This document shows, piece by piece, positions 8,773 to 17,718 of a stretch of DNA of 64,000 nt (positions are counted from its first letter, which is position 1; each line of letters opens with the position of its first letter). The translations under genes were made by a program, and so were the position numbers. This DNA is from Actibacterium mucosum KCTC 23349 (lineage in GTDB: Bacteria; Pseudomonadota; Alphaproteobacteria; Rhodobacterales; Rhodobacteraceae). The notes beneath the pieces were generated by a model. That model saw nothing but the letters and a program-made list of their open reading frames with translations, was not told the DNA's origin and did no database searches. The stretch lies in assembly GCF_000647975.1 (NCBI RefSeq), contig NZ_JFKE01000004.1, positions 62,001-126,000 on the forward strand, given 5' to 3'.

Positions 8773-10059
8773 ATGACCACCCCGTTGCGCCTTGGGATTG
8801 CCGGGCTTGGAACCGTCGGCATCGGCGTTGTGAAGATCGTGCAGAGCCATGGCGAGCTGTTGAGCAACCGCGCAGGCCGCCCGGTTCAGATCAGCGCCGT
8901 CTCGGCCCGCAGCCGCGACAAGGACCGGGGCGTTGATTTGAGCAGCTATGCCTGGGAAGACGATGCCGTTGCTCTGGCCAAACGTGACGACGTTGATGTT
9001 CTGGTAGAGCTTATCGGCGGAACCGAAGGGCCCGCCTTTGATGCCGTAACCGCCGCATTGAACGAAGGCAAAGACGTGGTTACCGCCAACAAAGCGCTTT
9101 TGGCCGTACATGGCCAACCGCTGGCTGAACTGGCCGAAGCCAAGGGATGCGCGATTCGGTTTGAGGCCGCGGTTGCCGGTGGCATTCCAGTTATCAAAGC
9201 ACTGACAGAAGGTTTGGCCGGAAACGCAATCAACCGCGTCATGGGCGTGATGAACGGCACCTGCAATTATATCCTCACCCGGATGCAATCTGCGGGCCTG
9301 AGCTATGACGAGGTGTTTCAGGAAGCCAGCGATCTTGGTTACCTGGAGGCTGATCCAAATCTGGACGTTGGCGGGATCGATGCCGGGCACAAGCTGGCGC
9401 TGTTGGCTTCTATCGCTTTTGGCACCCAGCTTAAGTTCGACAAGATGGAGCTGGAAGGTATTCAGCGCGTCACCATCGAGGACATCAACCATGCTGCCGA
9501 TCTGGGCTTTCGCATCAAGCTGCTGGGCGTTGCACAGATGACCGGGCGCGGGCTGGAACAACGCATGTCACCCTGCCTGGTGCCAACCAATTCGCCGCTG
9601 GGTCAGCTTGAGAATGCCACCAACATGGTGGTGCTGGAAGGCGACGCCGTCGGACAAATCGTTCTGCGTGGGGCCGGTGCGGGCGAAGGACCAACGGCCA
9701 GTGCGGTGATGGGCGACGTGATGGATTTGGCGCGTGGCAGCCGATTGCCGGTCTTTGGTCAGCCGGTGGATATGCTGGTGGATGCTCCGTCGGCTCGCGT
9801 GGCAGCCCCGGCCCCCTACTACCTGCGCCTGAACCTCACGGACAAACCCGGTGCGATGGCCAAGGTGGCCTCGGTTCTGGGCGATGCCGGCATCTCTATC
9901 GATCGGATGCGCCAATATGGCCACGACGACAGCACAGCACCCGTACTCTTTGTTACCCACAAAACCACGCGCGACGCGCTGGATCACGCGATCAGCGGCC
10001 TTGATGCCACCGGCGTGGTCGAAGACGCTCCAGTCGCCTTGCGTATAGAAGCATTCTGA
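8773..10059 (+). CDS. hom: Homoserine dehydrogenase
   Basis: This 428-residue enzyme reduces aspartate semialdehyde to homoserine, the branch point to threonine and methionine. The N-terminal Rossmann domain has GIAGLGTVGIGVV. The catalytic region includes ANKALLAVHG and GVMNGTCNYILTRM, with the family signature over EASDLGYLEADPNLDVGGIDAGHKL. A C-terminal ACT domain (LTDKPGAMAKVASVLGDAGISID) indicates feedback control by an amino acid, typically threonine. The ATG at 8773 follows GGAG at 9-12 nt. glpX follows after 33 nt. Confidence 0.96.
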   Translation: MTTPLRLGIAGLGTVGIGVVKIVQSHGELLSNRAGRPVQISAVSARSRDKDRGVDLSSYAWEDDAVALAKRDDVDVLVELIGGTEGPAFDAVTAALNEGKDVVTANKALLAVHGQPLAELAEAKGCAIRFEAAVAGGIPVIKALTEGLAGNAINRVMGVMNGTCNYILTRMQSAGLSYDEVFQEASDLGYLEADPNLDVGGIDAGHKLALLASIAFGTQLKFDKMELEGIQRVTIEDINHAADLGFRIKLLGVAQMTGRGLEQRMSPCLVPTNSPLGQLENATNMVVLEGDAVGQIVLRGAGAGEGPTASAVMGDVMDLARGSRLPVFGQPVDMLVDAPSARVAAPAPYYLRLNLTDKPGAMAKVASVLGDAGISIDRMRQYGHDDSTAPVLFVTHKTTRDALDHAISGLDATGVVEDAPVALRIEAF

Positions 10060-10092
10060 CCCACCAGCCTTTCATCCCAAGGATTTCTCCCC

Positions 10093-11058
10093 ATGCCCAC
10101 CGCACCTGATTTCAACGACCGTATGCTTTCACTGGGCCTTGCCCGTGTGTCCGAGGCTGCCGCCATGGCGTCCGCCGGGCTGGTAGGGCGCGGCGACGAG
10201 AAAGCCGCAGACCAAGCCGCTGTAAACGCCATGCGCGATCAGCTGAACAAGCTGGATATTCAAGGGGTTGTGGTCATCGGTGAAGGTGAACGCGACGAGG
10301 CACCGATGCTGTATATTGGCGAGGAAGTGGGGGCTGGCAACGGCCCCGCCGTTGATATCGCGCTGGATCCGCTGGAAGGCACCACCCTGACCGCCAAGGA
10401 CATGCCAAACGCGCTGACCGTGATTGCCATGGCCCCACGCGGCACCCTGCTGCACGCGCCCGATGTCTATATGGACAAGCTGGCGATTGGCCCGGGGTAT
10501 GAGACCGACGTTGTTTCGTTGGACATGACACCCACCGAGCGCGTGAATGCGCTGGCCAAGGCCAAGGGCTGCGCGCCGGAAAACATCACAGTCTGTGCTC
10601 TGGAACGTCCGCGCCACGAGGCCATGGTGGCCGAGCTGCGCGCCACCGGCGCCGCGATCCGCCTGATCACCGATGGCGACGTGGCTGGCGTGATCCACTG
10701 TGCCGAGGCCGAGATCACCGGCATTGACATGTATATGGGGTCTGGCGGCGCGCCAGAGGGCGTGCTGGCCGCGTCGGCCTTGAAATGCATGGGCGGACAG
10801 ATGTGGGGTCGACTGATGTTCCGCAATGATGACGAACGTGGCCGCGCCGCCAAGGCGGGTATTACCGATCTGAACCGGATTTACAGCCGCGATGATCTGG
10901 TCACCGGCGATGTGATTTTTGCTGCAACTGGTGTCACCGACGGCTCGATCGTCAAGGGCATCAAGCGTGAACCCACGCATCTGACCACCGAGACCATCCT
11001 GATGCGTTCGAAAACCGGGTCGGTGCGGCGCATGCTCTACCGTAACCCGGTGAAGTGA
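10093..11058 (+). CDS. glpX: Class II fructose-1,6-bisphosphatase
   Basis: This 321-residue enzyme removes the 1-phosphate of fructose 1,6-bisphosphate in gluconeogenesis. The protein has the GlpX fold with the lithium-sensitive phosphatase motif DPLEGT, preceded by the metal ligand region GEGERDEAPML and followed by YMGSGGAPEGVLAASALKCMGG. It sits between hom and recJ, and its stop codon overlaps the recJ start as GTGA, so recJ translation is coupled to it. Confidence 0.96.
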   Translation: MPTAPDFNDRMLSLGLARVSEAAAMASAGLVGRGDEKAADQAAVNAMRDQLNKLDIQGVVVIGEGERDEAPMLYIGEEVGAGNGPAVDIALDPLEGTTLTAKDMPNALTVIAMAPRGTLLHAPDVYMDKLAIGPGYETDVVSLDMTPTERVNALAKAKGCAPENITVCALERPRHEAMVAELRATGAAIRLITDGDVAGVIHCAEAEITGIDMYMGSGGAPEGVLAASALKCMGGQMWGRLMFRNDDERGRAAKAGITDLNRIYSRDDLVTGDVIFAATGVTDGSIVKGIKREPTHLTTETILMRSKTGSVRRMLYRNPVK

Positions 11059-12809
11059 GCGATGCAGGTGCATTCCTTGGCGTTGACCGGTCCCTGACCG
11101 GTCGTCGCTGGCTTGGCCCCACCGACGACTCGCGCCGGGCCGCCGAGGCTCTGGCGCAACAAACCACGTTACCCTTGTCGGTCGCGCAAGTGCTGGCAAA
11201 CCGGGGCGTGGATGCCGCCGGTGCCGAGGGTTTTCTGACACCGACCCTACGAGACCTGCTGCCCGACCCACGGGGCCTGCGAGATTTGGAGGTCGCCGCG
11301 ACCCGCTTTCTGGCCGCCGTTCGGGCGCAACAGAGAATCGCGGTTTTCGGCGATTACGACGTGGATGGCGGCGCTTCATCCGCTTTGCTGATCACTTGGC
11401 TGCGCCAGATGGGCCTGCCCTGCACGCTTTATATCCCCGACCGAATTGACGAAGGTTACGGCCCGAACGCGCCGGCCATGGCCGCGTTGGCCGCTGAACA
11501 TGATCTGATCATCTGCGTTGACTGTGGGACACTGTCCCACGACGCCATCGCCGCGGCGGATGGCGCGGATGTTGTGGTGCTGGACCACCACCTTGGCGGC
11601 GAGACCCTGCCCCCCGCGCTGGCCGTGGTGAATCCGAACCGACAGGATGAAACCGGTGATTTGGGTCATCTCTGTGCCGCCGCCGTTGTGTTTCTGATGC
11701 TGGTAGAAGCTGGGCGTCAGCTGCGTGAAGCGGGTCAAAAAGGGCCAGATCTGATGGCCATGTTGGACCTTGTCGCGCTCGCCACCGTGGCCGATGTGGC
11801 GCCCCTGATCGGGGTGAACCGGGCCTTTGTGCGGCAAGGGCTGACCGTAATGGCGCGCCGGGCGCGCCCCGGTTTGGTGGCTTTGGGGGATTTGGCACGA
11901 CTTGATACTGCTCCGTCAGCCTATCATCTGGGGTTCGTTCTGGGCCCGCGGATTAACGCGGGCGGACGCATTGGGCAGGCAGACCTGGGCGCACGACTGT
12001 TGGCAACCGACAATCCTGCCGAGGCTGCACAATTGGCTGCACGTCTGGACGCATTGAATACGGATCGCCGCGCGGTTGAGGCGCAGGTGCGCGAAGAAGC
12101 CATGGCCCAGGCCGAGGCGCGCGGGCTGGACGCCCCGCTTGTCTGGGCCGCCGGCGACGGCTGGCATCCCGGAGTGGTGGGCATCGTCGCGGCCCGACTT
12201 AAAGAAGCTACAAACAGACCGGCCGTCGTGATTGGTCTTGAGGGCGATCTTGGCAAAGGCTCGGGCCGTTCTGTTTCTGGCATCGATCTTGGCGCGGCGA
12301 TTCATCGGGTTGCGCATGAAGAATTGCTGATCAAGGGCGGTGGCCACAAGATGGCCGCGGGTTTGACCGTTGCGCGCGACCAGTTAGAACCGGCCATGGC
12401 GCGCCTGTCTGCACTGTTGGCCAAGCAAGGTGCAGACAAGATTGGCCCGGCCGACCTGAAACTGGGCGGTATCCTGATGCCCGAGGCCGCGCGGGTTGAG
12501 TTGATCGAAACGCTGGAAAAGGCTGGGCCATTCGGCGCCGGCGCGCCCGCCCCGCGGTTCGTGTTTCCCGATATGCGGATCAGTTTTGCCAAACGGGTCG
12601 GCGACAGCCACCTGCGACTGACGTTCGGCGCGACCGGTGGTGCACGCCTGGAGGCCATCGCCTTTGGCGCGTTCGATACACCTCTTGGCCCCGCCTTGGA
12701 GCAACATAACGGCGCTGCTTTTCACCTGGCCGGGCGCCTTGAAATCAACGAATGGGGCGGCCGGCGCAAACCACAATTGCGCTTGGAAGACGCGGCAACA
12801 GCCGGTTGA
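11055..12809 (+). CDS. recJ: Single-stranded-DNA-specific exonuclease RecJ
   Basis: RecJ is a 5'-3' single-strand exonuclease of recombination and mismatch repair. The 584-residue protein carries the DHH-family motifs in order: FGDYDVDGGASSA, CVDCGT, VLDHH, and GGGHKMAAG in the DHHA1 domain, with a C-terminal OB-like domain. The start is GTG at 11055, overlapping the glpX stop. The gene ends 79 nt before tRNA-Glu. Confidence 0.95.
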   Translation: MSDAGAFLGVDRSLTGRRWLGPTDDSRRAAEALAQQTTLPLSVAQVLANRGVDAAGAEGFLTPTLRDLLPDPRGLRDLEVAATRFLAAVRAQQRIAVFGDYDVDGGASSALLITWLRQMGLPCTLYIPDRIDEGYGPNAPAMAALAAEHDLIICVDCGTLSHDAIAAADGADVVVLDHHLGGETLPPALAVVNPNRQDETGDLGHLCAAAVVFLMLVEAGRQLREAGQKGPDLMAMLDLVALATVADVAPLIGVNRAFVRQGLTVMARRARPGLVALGDLARLDTAPSAYHLGFVLGPRINAGGRIGQADLGARLLATDNPAEAAQLAARLDALNTDRRAVEAQVREEAMAQAEARGLDAPLVWAAGDGWHPGVVGIVAARLKEATNRPAVVIGLEGDLGKGSGRSVSGIDLGAAIHRVAHEELLIKGGGHKMAAGLTVARDQLEPAMARLSALLAKQGADKIGPADLKLGGILMPEAARVELIETLEKAGPFGAGAPAPRFVFPDMRISFAKRVGDSHLRLTFGATGGARLEAIAFGAFDTPLGPALEQHNGAAFHLAGRLEINEWGGRRKPQLRLEDAATAG

Positions 12810-12888
12810 GAATTTTCCGGAATTTTCTGCAAAAACCCTCTTGCACCCCCCCGGCGTTTTGCCTAAACAACGCCTCACGCAACGCGGC

Positions 12889-12963
12889 GCTCCGTTCGTC
12901 TATCGGTTAGGACGCCAGGTTTTCAACCTGGAAAGAGGGGTTCGATTCCCCTACGGAGTACCA
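12889..12963 (+). tRNA. tRNA-Glu (anticodon UUC)
   Basis: This is a complete 75-nt cloverleaf with CCA encoded. The acceptor stem is GCTCCGT paired with ACGGAGT (first pair G-U). The anticodon stem CCAGG/CCTGG encloses loop TTTTCAA with anticodon TTC. The T-arm is GGGG-TTCGATT-CCCC. The gene stands alone between recJ and the diguanylate cyclase gene. Confidence 0.96.
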
Positions 12964-12966
12964 CGA

Positions 12967-12984
12967 TTGCGGATTTTTCCGCAA
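12967..12984 (+). terminator. Putative terminator hairpin after tRNA-Glu
   Basis: TTGCGGA and TCCGCAA are perfect 7-nt inverted arms around a TTTT loop, starting 4 nt after the tRNA CCA end. The T-run is in the loop rather than downstream, so termination is likely by position but not certain. The minus-strand diguanylate cyclase gene ends 20 nt away and may share it. Confidence 0.5.
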
Positions 12985-13003
12985 AACAGGTTCAGTAAAA
13001 ACG

Positions 13004-14014
13004 CTATACAGCGGCTTGTTTTTGCTGACTTTTCAGATCTTCAAACATCGTTGCCTGCGCCCGTCCGGCATGTTTGGACGCGTAGGTTGCCGTATCCGTA
13101 TCCGCAAGAATTCGATCCGCATTGGGCTCTGCGTAAAGCGTGGACTGGGCTATGCCGATACTGGCCGAAATACGGCAAACCGCATCGCCGAAATCTATTG
13201 GCACTTCCAACCCATCAATTACCCGCAGCGCGATCTTCATCAATGCCTCTCGCGAAACGCAATCGGCGAGGATCAAAAGAAACTCGTCTCCACCGATCCG
13301 AACCGCAAGGTCATCTTCCTCAATTTCGGCACAAAGAACCTTTGCGACGTGAACCAGAACATGGTCACCGGCAGCATGGCCATAGGTGTCATTGACCTGC
13401 TTGAAAAAATCCAGGTCAATATGGACAAGGGCAAAGTCCCGCGCGCCGTCGATCAACCGTGCAAGGGCGGCATCCATGGCGCGCCGATTGTGAAGACCGG
13501 TTAACGTGTCGGTAAAGGCCCGCTTTTCGGCCTCGTTGCGTGCATTCTCAAGGCGACGGGTCAGTGAATTCAGTTCCCCCGTAACTGCGCTTTTGGCCTC
13601 CACGAGGTAAAGCATCTCTACCGCTAGATCGGTAGGCGCAAAGTCGCCCAGGTTCAGATCGTAGGTTGAAACTGCATCCACAACGCCGATTCCGAACGAC
13701 AGGTTGATGACAGCCCCGCCATCTTCCGTTCGCGCCCAAACACCGCGCAGGGTGCCTTTGTCTTTTTGCCCCACGAAACCAAGATGAACCTGCCCGCCCA
13801 ACTGCTTCAAAAGCTGAGCAAGTGCATGTGTCCCACGCGGGCGTTTCACTTCGAAAACCTCCAGAACATGCGCGCCGACCAGTTCCCGCCCCGGGCAAAT
13901 CTTGTTCAGCGTTGGCCCTGCGAAAGTAATCATGCCCTCGCCACTGATACACATGCTCATGGGCATCAGCTGCGCCAACGCAGCATCACTCAGGGTCTTC
14001 TGGATCGTGGTCAT
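13004..14014 (-). CDS. Diguanylate cyclase with N-terminal H-NOXA/PAS-like domain
   Basis: This 336-residue protein makes cyclic di-GMP. The N-terminal part (about 1-125) resembles the HNOBA/PAS domain that follows H-NOX in guanylate cyclases: MPMSMCISGEGMITFAGPTL, a VFEVKRPR segment, and LNLGDFAPTDLAVEMLYLVE leading into a short coiled coil (about 130-165). The GGDEF domain follows with TDTLTGLHNRRA, the metal-binding DLDFFKQVND, and an intact active site RIGGDEF. The RxxD inhibitory site is absent; the aligned residues read IEED. The ATG at 14014 lies 4 nt after the stop of the H-NOX-like gene, and the two form one operon, so the H-NOX-like protein is the likely sensory partner. Confidence 0.88.
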   Translation of the reverse strand: MTTIQKTLSDAALAQLMPMSMCISGEGMITFAGPTLNKICPGRELVGAHVLEVFEVKRPRGTHALAQLLKQLGGQVHLGFVGQKDKGTLRGVWARTEDGGAVINLSFGIGVVDAVSTYDLNLGDFAPTDLAVEMLYLVEAKSAVTGELNSLTRRLENARNEAEKRAFTDTLTGLHNRRAMDAALARLIDGARDFALVHIDLDFFKQVNDTYGHAAGDHVLVHVAKVLCAEIEEDDLAVRIGGDEFLLILADCVSREALMKIALRVIDGLEVPIDFGDAVCRISASIGIAQSTLYAEPNADRILADTDTATYASKHAGRAQATMFEDLKSQQKQAAV

Positions 14015-14018
14015 CTTT

Positions 14019-14612
14019 TTATCCTGCACCCGAGGCCAGCCTGAAGCTGCGCCCCTCGGTATGGCTGCTATCCAGCAACTCGATTGAAATCTCGGCGGCT
14101 TCGCCGGGTTTTGACGGGGGTACAAGATCAATCAATACAAGCGCGCCATAATCATCGGCCATCGCCCACAAAACGCCCTGAAGAACCTGGGAAGTCCCAG
14201 GAAATGGTTCGCTGCAAATCAACTGAAACCGGGTTGGCGGCTCGTCGCGCACCTCGATCACCGGCATGTCCAGATCGGGCACGGCCAGTTGGGCACGGTC
14301 GCGTAAATCTTCCAAAGAGTGGAGAAAGCCGACAAAGTCCTCGCCACCAAAGCGCAGCAGACGGCGTACGCGTTCTTCATTGCCATGGGATACAATGAAA
14401 GACCCCAGATCTTCCAAGAGTGCCGCCCGGGGTTTCCCCAGAACCGATTCTGCCGATTCCAACAGGGCATGAGTGACGCCGGTGTCGTAGGACAACATCG
14501 CTTCAAACCCTTCGGTCGGAGCACCAGCTTTCTTCGACATTTCAACCCACTTGGCGGGGCCGTAGTTGTCTTGCAAAAAGATTTGCAGCGATCTGTTGAT
14601 CAAGCCATGCAC
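14019..14612 (-). CDS. H-NOX (HNOB)-like sensor protein lacking canonical heme ligands
   Basis: The 197-residue protein matches the heme-NO-binding family along its length: MHGLINRSLQIFLQDNYGPAKWVEM at the start, a central LLRFGGEDFVGFLHSLEDLRDR helix and a mixed C-terminal sheet. In guanylate cyclase and bacterial H-NOX the helix reads LDALHDHL, with His as the heme iron ligand. Here the aligned residue is Arg104, and the next His is Arg106. The YxSxR heme-propionate motif is ICSEP (132-136). So this protein probably does not hold heme in the usual way. It starts with GTG at 14612, preceded by GAAGGG, and is co-transcribed with the diguanylate cyclase downstream. Confidence 0.82.
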   Translation of the reverse strand: MHGLINRSLQIFLQDNYGPAKWVEMSKKAGAPTEGFEAMLSYDTGVTHALLESAESVLGKPRAALLEDLGSFIVSHGNEERVRRLLRFGGEDFVGFLHSLEDLRDRAQLAVPDLDMPVIEVRDEPPTRFQLICSEPFPGTSQVLQGVLWAMADDYGALVLIDLVPPSKPGEAAEISIELLDSSHTEGRSFRLASGAG

Positions 14613-14697
14613 AGCATTTTTCCCTTCGAGGCTCGCTAAACGCTAGCCCCGCTGGGTTAACAATTGCCGAATGCATGCAGCTTTCTGTGTGCCGGGC

Positions 14698-15399
14698 CTA
14701 GGCGGCCTGCGCGGAAAGGTATCCCGGCAGATGCCCGATATCTGGCAAGACAATATCCGCCAGATCCGCCAGATCAGCCGCAGTTGCCAAACCGGTCAAA
14801 ACACCCACGGTACCCATTCCGGCCGCCCGTCCCGCCAACAAGTCATGGCGGCTGTCACCAACCATCAGAATGCGACCGGGATGAATGCCCGTTAAATCTG
14901 CGAATGCAAGCAGCTGCCCAGTCGCCGGCTTGGCTCCAAAACCTGAATCGCAACCGGCCACAAACTCAAATTTCTCAATAATTCCAGCGCGTTGAAGATG
15001 GGTCTTTGCAGGTGCTTCGGCATCGTTGGTTGCCACCCCCAGGCGAACGCCACCCGCGATCAACGCGCTTAGAAGCGGCTGCAGCGGCGTGGCCTCCTGC
15101 ATCGGCGCCTCGGCGGCTGAACGGTTCATGCGCATCACCAATGCTGCGGGCGACGAACCCGGCAGGAACGGCAACAAAAGCGAGGCCACTTCGGACGGTG
15201 TCCCGGCAATCGCCGGGCTATCCGGGGCAAATCTCTGAGCGGCCACGTCGAAACCGATGGCCGTGCCCATTTGCCGAATGCGTTGAGCGTCACCACCACC
15301 AATGGTCGACAGAAAATCCATGGCCCATGCGTTCCACGTTGCCTGGAAATCGAACAAGGTTCCATCCTTGTCGAAGATAATACCTTCGATCCCGTTCAT
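14698..15399 (-). CDS. HAD-superfamily phosphatase (phosphoglycolate phosphatase-like)
   Basis: This 233-residue haloacid-dehalogenase-type hydrolase has all four motifs: nucleophile motif IIFDKDGTLFDF, motif II Thr in LGVATNDAEAP, the Lys in FGAKPATGQ, and MVGDSRHDLLAGRAAG. The alpha-helical cap between residues 20 and 90 fits the Gph subfamily. The substrate is probably a small phosphorylated metabolite such as 2-phosphoglycolate, which is not decided by sequence. It lies 85 nt upstream of the H-NOX-like gene on the same strand. Confidence 0.85.
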   Translation of the reverse strand: MNGIEGIIFDKDGTLFDFQATWNAWAMDFLSTIGGGDAQRIRQMGTAIGFDVAAQRFAPDSPAIAGTPSEVASLLLPFLPGSSPAALVMRMNRSAAEAPMQEATPLQPLLSALIAGGVRLGVATNDAEAPAKTHLQRAGIIEKFEFVAGCDSGFGAKPATGQLLAFADLTGIHPGRILMVGDSRHDLLAGRAAGMGTVGVLTGLATAADLADLADIVLPDIGHLPGYLSAQAA

Positions 15400-15474
15400 G
15401 TCACGATGTCCTCCCTGCCCGCAACTATGGGTGGATTTGCGTGTTCGATCAAGAGTCGGAATTCAGAACGTTGT

Positions 15475-15756
15475 TCACGTCCAATGCACCTGCTCGCCGC
15501 CGGGCAGGGCAAATCGCGCCTCTTGAACAGCAGTATTCGGGTGCCCAAGATCCGCACATAGCGCGATGACCCACGCGTCGTCCATCGACAAAAAATCTAA
15601 AACGGAAACAAGGAACTCGGCCTCACCGGCCCGTGCGCGCAGATCGTCTGACGACAATCCCGAGGCGCCAAGGAAAACGGGCAGTAACTCGTCGTTCGCA
15701 ACCAGCCAGGACAGGGCCTGTAACGCGAATGTTTCCGCCTGAACCTGTTTCACCAA
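15475..15756 (-). CDS. DUF3572 family protein
   Basis: This is a 93-residue acidic protein with the DUF3572 pattern of alphaproteobacteria: ETFALQALSWLVANDELLPVFLGASGLSSDDLR, followed by a helix with VLDFLSMDDAWVIALCADLG. The function is not known. It lies divergent from the PleD-like gene, with 97 nt between the start codons, and the HAD gene follows it after 75 nt. Confidence 0.85.
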   Translation of the reverse strand: MVKQVQAETFALQALSWLVANDELLPVFLGASGLSSDDLRARAGEAEFLVSVLDFLSMDDAWVIALCADLGHPNTAVQEARFALPGGEQVHWT

Positions 15757-15853
15757 GGATATCCTAAAGGGTTTGTTAACACTTCGTGCGCATTACTAGC
15801 GCAAATGGAGACCCGCGAACAATAACCACCGTTTCACAGGCAAGGAGTACGTT

Positions 15854-17215
15854 ATGCCGGGGCGAATCCTCGTTGTCGATGACGTAGCCACAAATCGTAT
15901 CGTTATGAAAGTACGCCTGTCGGATGCTTACTATGACGTGCTGCAGGCAGATTCAGGAACCACCGCGCTTGAGATGGTGCACCGGGAAAAACCGGCTTTG
16001 GTCTTGCTTGATATGGTCATGCAAGACAAATCAGGTTTGGAGGTCTGCCGGGAGCTGAAGGCCAATCCCGACACGGCGCACATCCCGGTCATCATGATCA
16101 CCGCAGCCAGGCAACCCCGCCAGAAACTGCGTGCCCTTCAGGCCGGCGCCGACGATTTTCTGACCAAGCCGCTGGACGAGATGATGCTGCTTTCCCGCGT
16201 ACGGTGCCTGCTGCGCGCCCGCGCGGCAGAGCAAGAGCTTGCCCTGCGCGAAGGCACACAACGCGCATTGGGCTTTCACGAGCCCGAGCAATTCTTTGTG
16301 CCTGCCGGGCGGATTGCCCTGATTGCCAACAAGCGCGAAGAAGCCCTTGGTTGGAAATCCGCGCTGAAGGGCAAGGTATCGGGCGAGCTTCATGTCATGA
16401 CACGTGCGCAGGCCTTGGCCAGCACCGAAAAAGATGTTCCGGACATCTTTGTTATCGCGTCAGACCTTGACCGCCGGGGGGGCGGGTTAACGATGCTGAC
16501 CGACTTGCGCTCACGGCAGGCAACGCGCCATGCGGGCGTTGTGATGGTCGTGGACGAAAATGCGCGGGAAACCGCCGCAATGGCCCTGGACCTTGGGGCC
16601 AACGACCTGGTCACCGCACCCTTCGAAACCGAAGAAATGGCGCTGCGCCTGATGACGCAGATGCAACGCAAGGCGCAGGCAGACCGATTGCGCACCTCGT
16701 TGCAGGATGGGTTGCAAATGGCTGTTACGGACCCGCTGACCGGGTTGTTCAACCGGCGATACGCCATGCCGCATCTGTCCGCGATGGCCGAACAGGCACA
16801 GGCAAAGAATGCGCCATTCTGTGTTTTGCAGCTGGATGTAGACCGGTTCAAACAAGTGAATGATCGCTATGGCCATCCTGCGGGCGACGCCGTTTTGGAA
16901 CAGTTGGCCCGCCAATTGCGCAGCGAGACACGGGCCGTTGATATGGTCGCCCGGACTGGAGGCGAAGAGTTCCTGATTGCCATGCCGGACACCGGGGAAG
17001 ACGAGGCCGCTGAAATCGCCGAACGCTTGCGCCATCGCATTGCCGAAACACCGATCCTGCTGCCCGGCGGAAAGGGCGCATTGGCTGTATCGGTCAGTAT
17101 TGGCATGGCCATGTGGCACAGCCGCAGCTGCACCGTCGATGATCTGATGGAGCGATCAGACTCGGCGCTTTATGCCGCCAAGGCTGACGGCCGCAACAAG
17201 GTAGCCGCCGCCTAG
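15854..17215 (+). CDS. pleD: PleD-like response regulator diguanylate cyclase
   Basis: This 453-residue protein is built as receiver-receiver-GGDEF, as in Caulobacter PleD. The first receiver has the DD acidic pair (VVDDVATN), phosphoacceptor Asp in LVLLDMVMQDKSG and the conserved Lys in FLTKPLDE. The second receiver (about 150-275) is degenerate and acts as an adaptor. The output domain has TDPLTGLFNRR, DVDRFKQVND and the active site TGGEEF, with the product-inhibition site RAVD eight residues ahead. It makes cyclic di-GMP when phosphorylated. SD AAGGAG lies 7-8 nt before the ATG. No DivK gene accompanies it. Confidence 0.93.
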   Translation: MPGRILVVDDVATNRIVMKVRLSDAYYDVLQADSGTTALEMVHREKPALVLLDMVMQDKSGLEVCRELKANPDTAHIPVIMITAARQPRQKLRALQAGADDFLTKPLDEMMLLSRVRCLLRARAAEQELALREGTQRALGFHEPEQFFVPAGRIALIANKREEALGWKSALKGKVSGELHVMTRAQALASTEKDVPDIFVIASDLDRRGGGLTMLTDLRSRQATRHAGVVMVVDENARETAAMALDLGANDLVTAPFETEEMALRLMTQMQRKAQADRLRTSLQDGLQMAVTDPLTGLFNRRYAMPHLSAMAEQAQAKNAPFCVLQLDVDRFKQVNDRYGHPAGDAVLEQLARQLRSETRAVDMVARTGGEEFLIAMPDTGEDEAAEIAERLRHRIAETPILLPGGKGALAVSVSIGMAMWHSRSCTVDDLMERSDSALYAAKADGRNKVAAA

Positions 17216-17718
17216 TCCTGCTGGATAGCGGGTCGTTTGCGGTCAGGGCCACGCTTCAGCGCTTGCTGCATGCGATCAGCAAGTGCTGCGCGATCCTCTG
17301 CTGTCATCTCTGTCAGCTGAAGAAGCAACTGCGCCCGAACCTTGGTGACCTGACCGTTCACGCGGGCCTCCTGCGCGGTCATGATGCGTTCTACGGCCTT
17401 GGGGTCAAAAGGTTCAGCACGCAAGGCTGACACGAGATCATGAAATCCCTTTCGAACCTCGCGGCGGGCTTGCCTGATCTCGTCGCGTTGCCCATGCAGC
17501 GATTGTTGCAACTTGGTACGGTTGTCTTCGTCCAGCACCTTCATCAAGGGGCCATAATTCAACAACTCCGGAGGCACCCGCCCCGCCTGTCGCGGATCAT
17601 TGCGATTGGCTGCAACACCCAACACCAAACCCACCACCAACAGGTTCACTGCCAGCGAAGCAACGAGCGCTATGCGCAATCCGCGCCCGGCACGCGGTTG
17701 TTTCGAACTCTCGTTCAT
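17212..17718 (-). CDS. Periplasmic heavy-metal-sensor/CpxP-like protein
   Basis: The 168-residue protein has one N-terminal membrane anchor (ALVASLAVNLLVVGLVLGVAA) and a long helical periplasmic part rich in Arg, Gln and Glu, the layout of the Spy/CpxP/CnrX-like heavy-metal-resistance family. It is the last gene of the sigma/anti-sigma operon: its ATG overlaps the anti-sigma stop by 4 nt. By context it may modulate the anti-sigma factor or buffer envelope stress; the ligand is unknown. It converges with pleD, overlapping by 4 nt. Confidence 0.75.
   Translation of the reverse strand: MNESSKQPRAGRGLRIALVASLAVNLLVVGLVLGVAANRNDPRQAGRVPPELLNYGPLMKVLDEDNRTKLQQSLHGQRDEIRQARREVRKGFHDLVSALRAEPFDPKAVERIMTAQEARVNGQVTKVRAQLLLQLTEMTAEDRAALADRMQQALKRGPDRKRPAIQQD

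Noticed and set aside
14019-14612. Classical heme-NO sensor
   Set aside because: The iron-binding His and the YxSxR motif are both absent, so I did not label it as an NO sensor.
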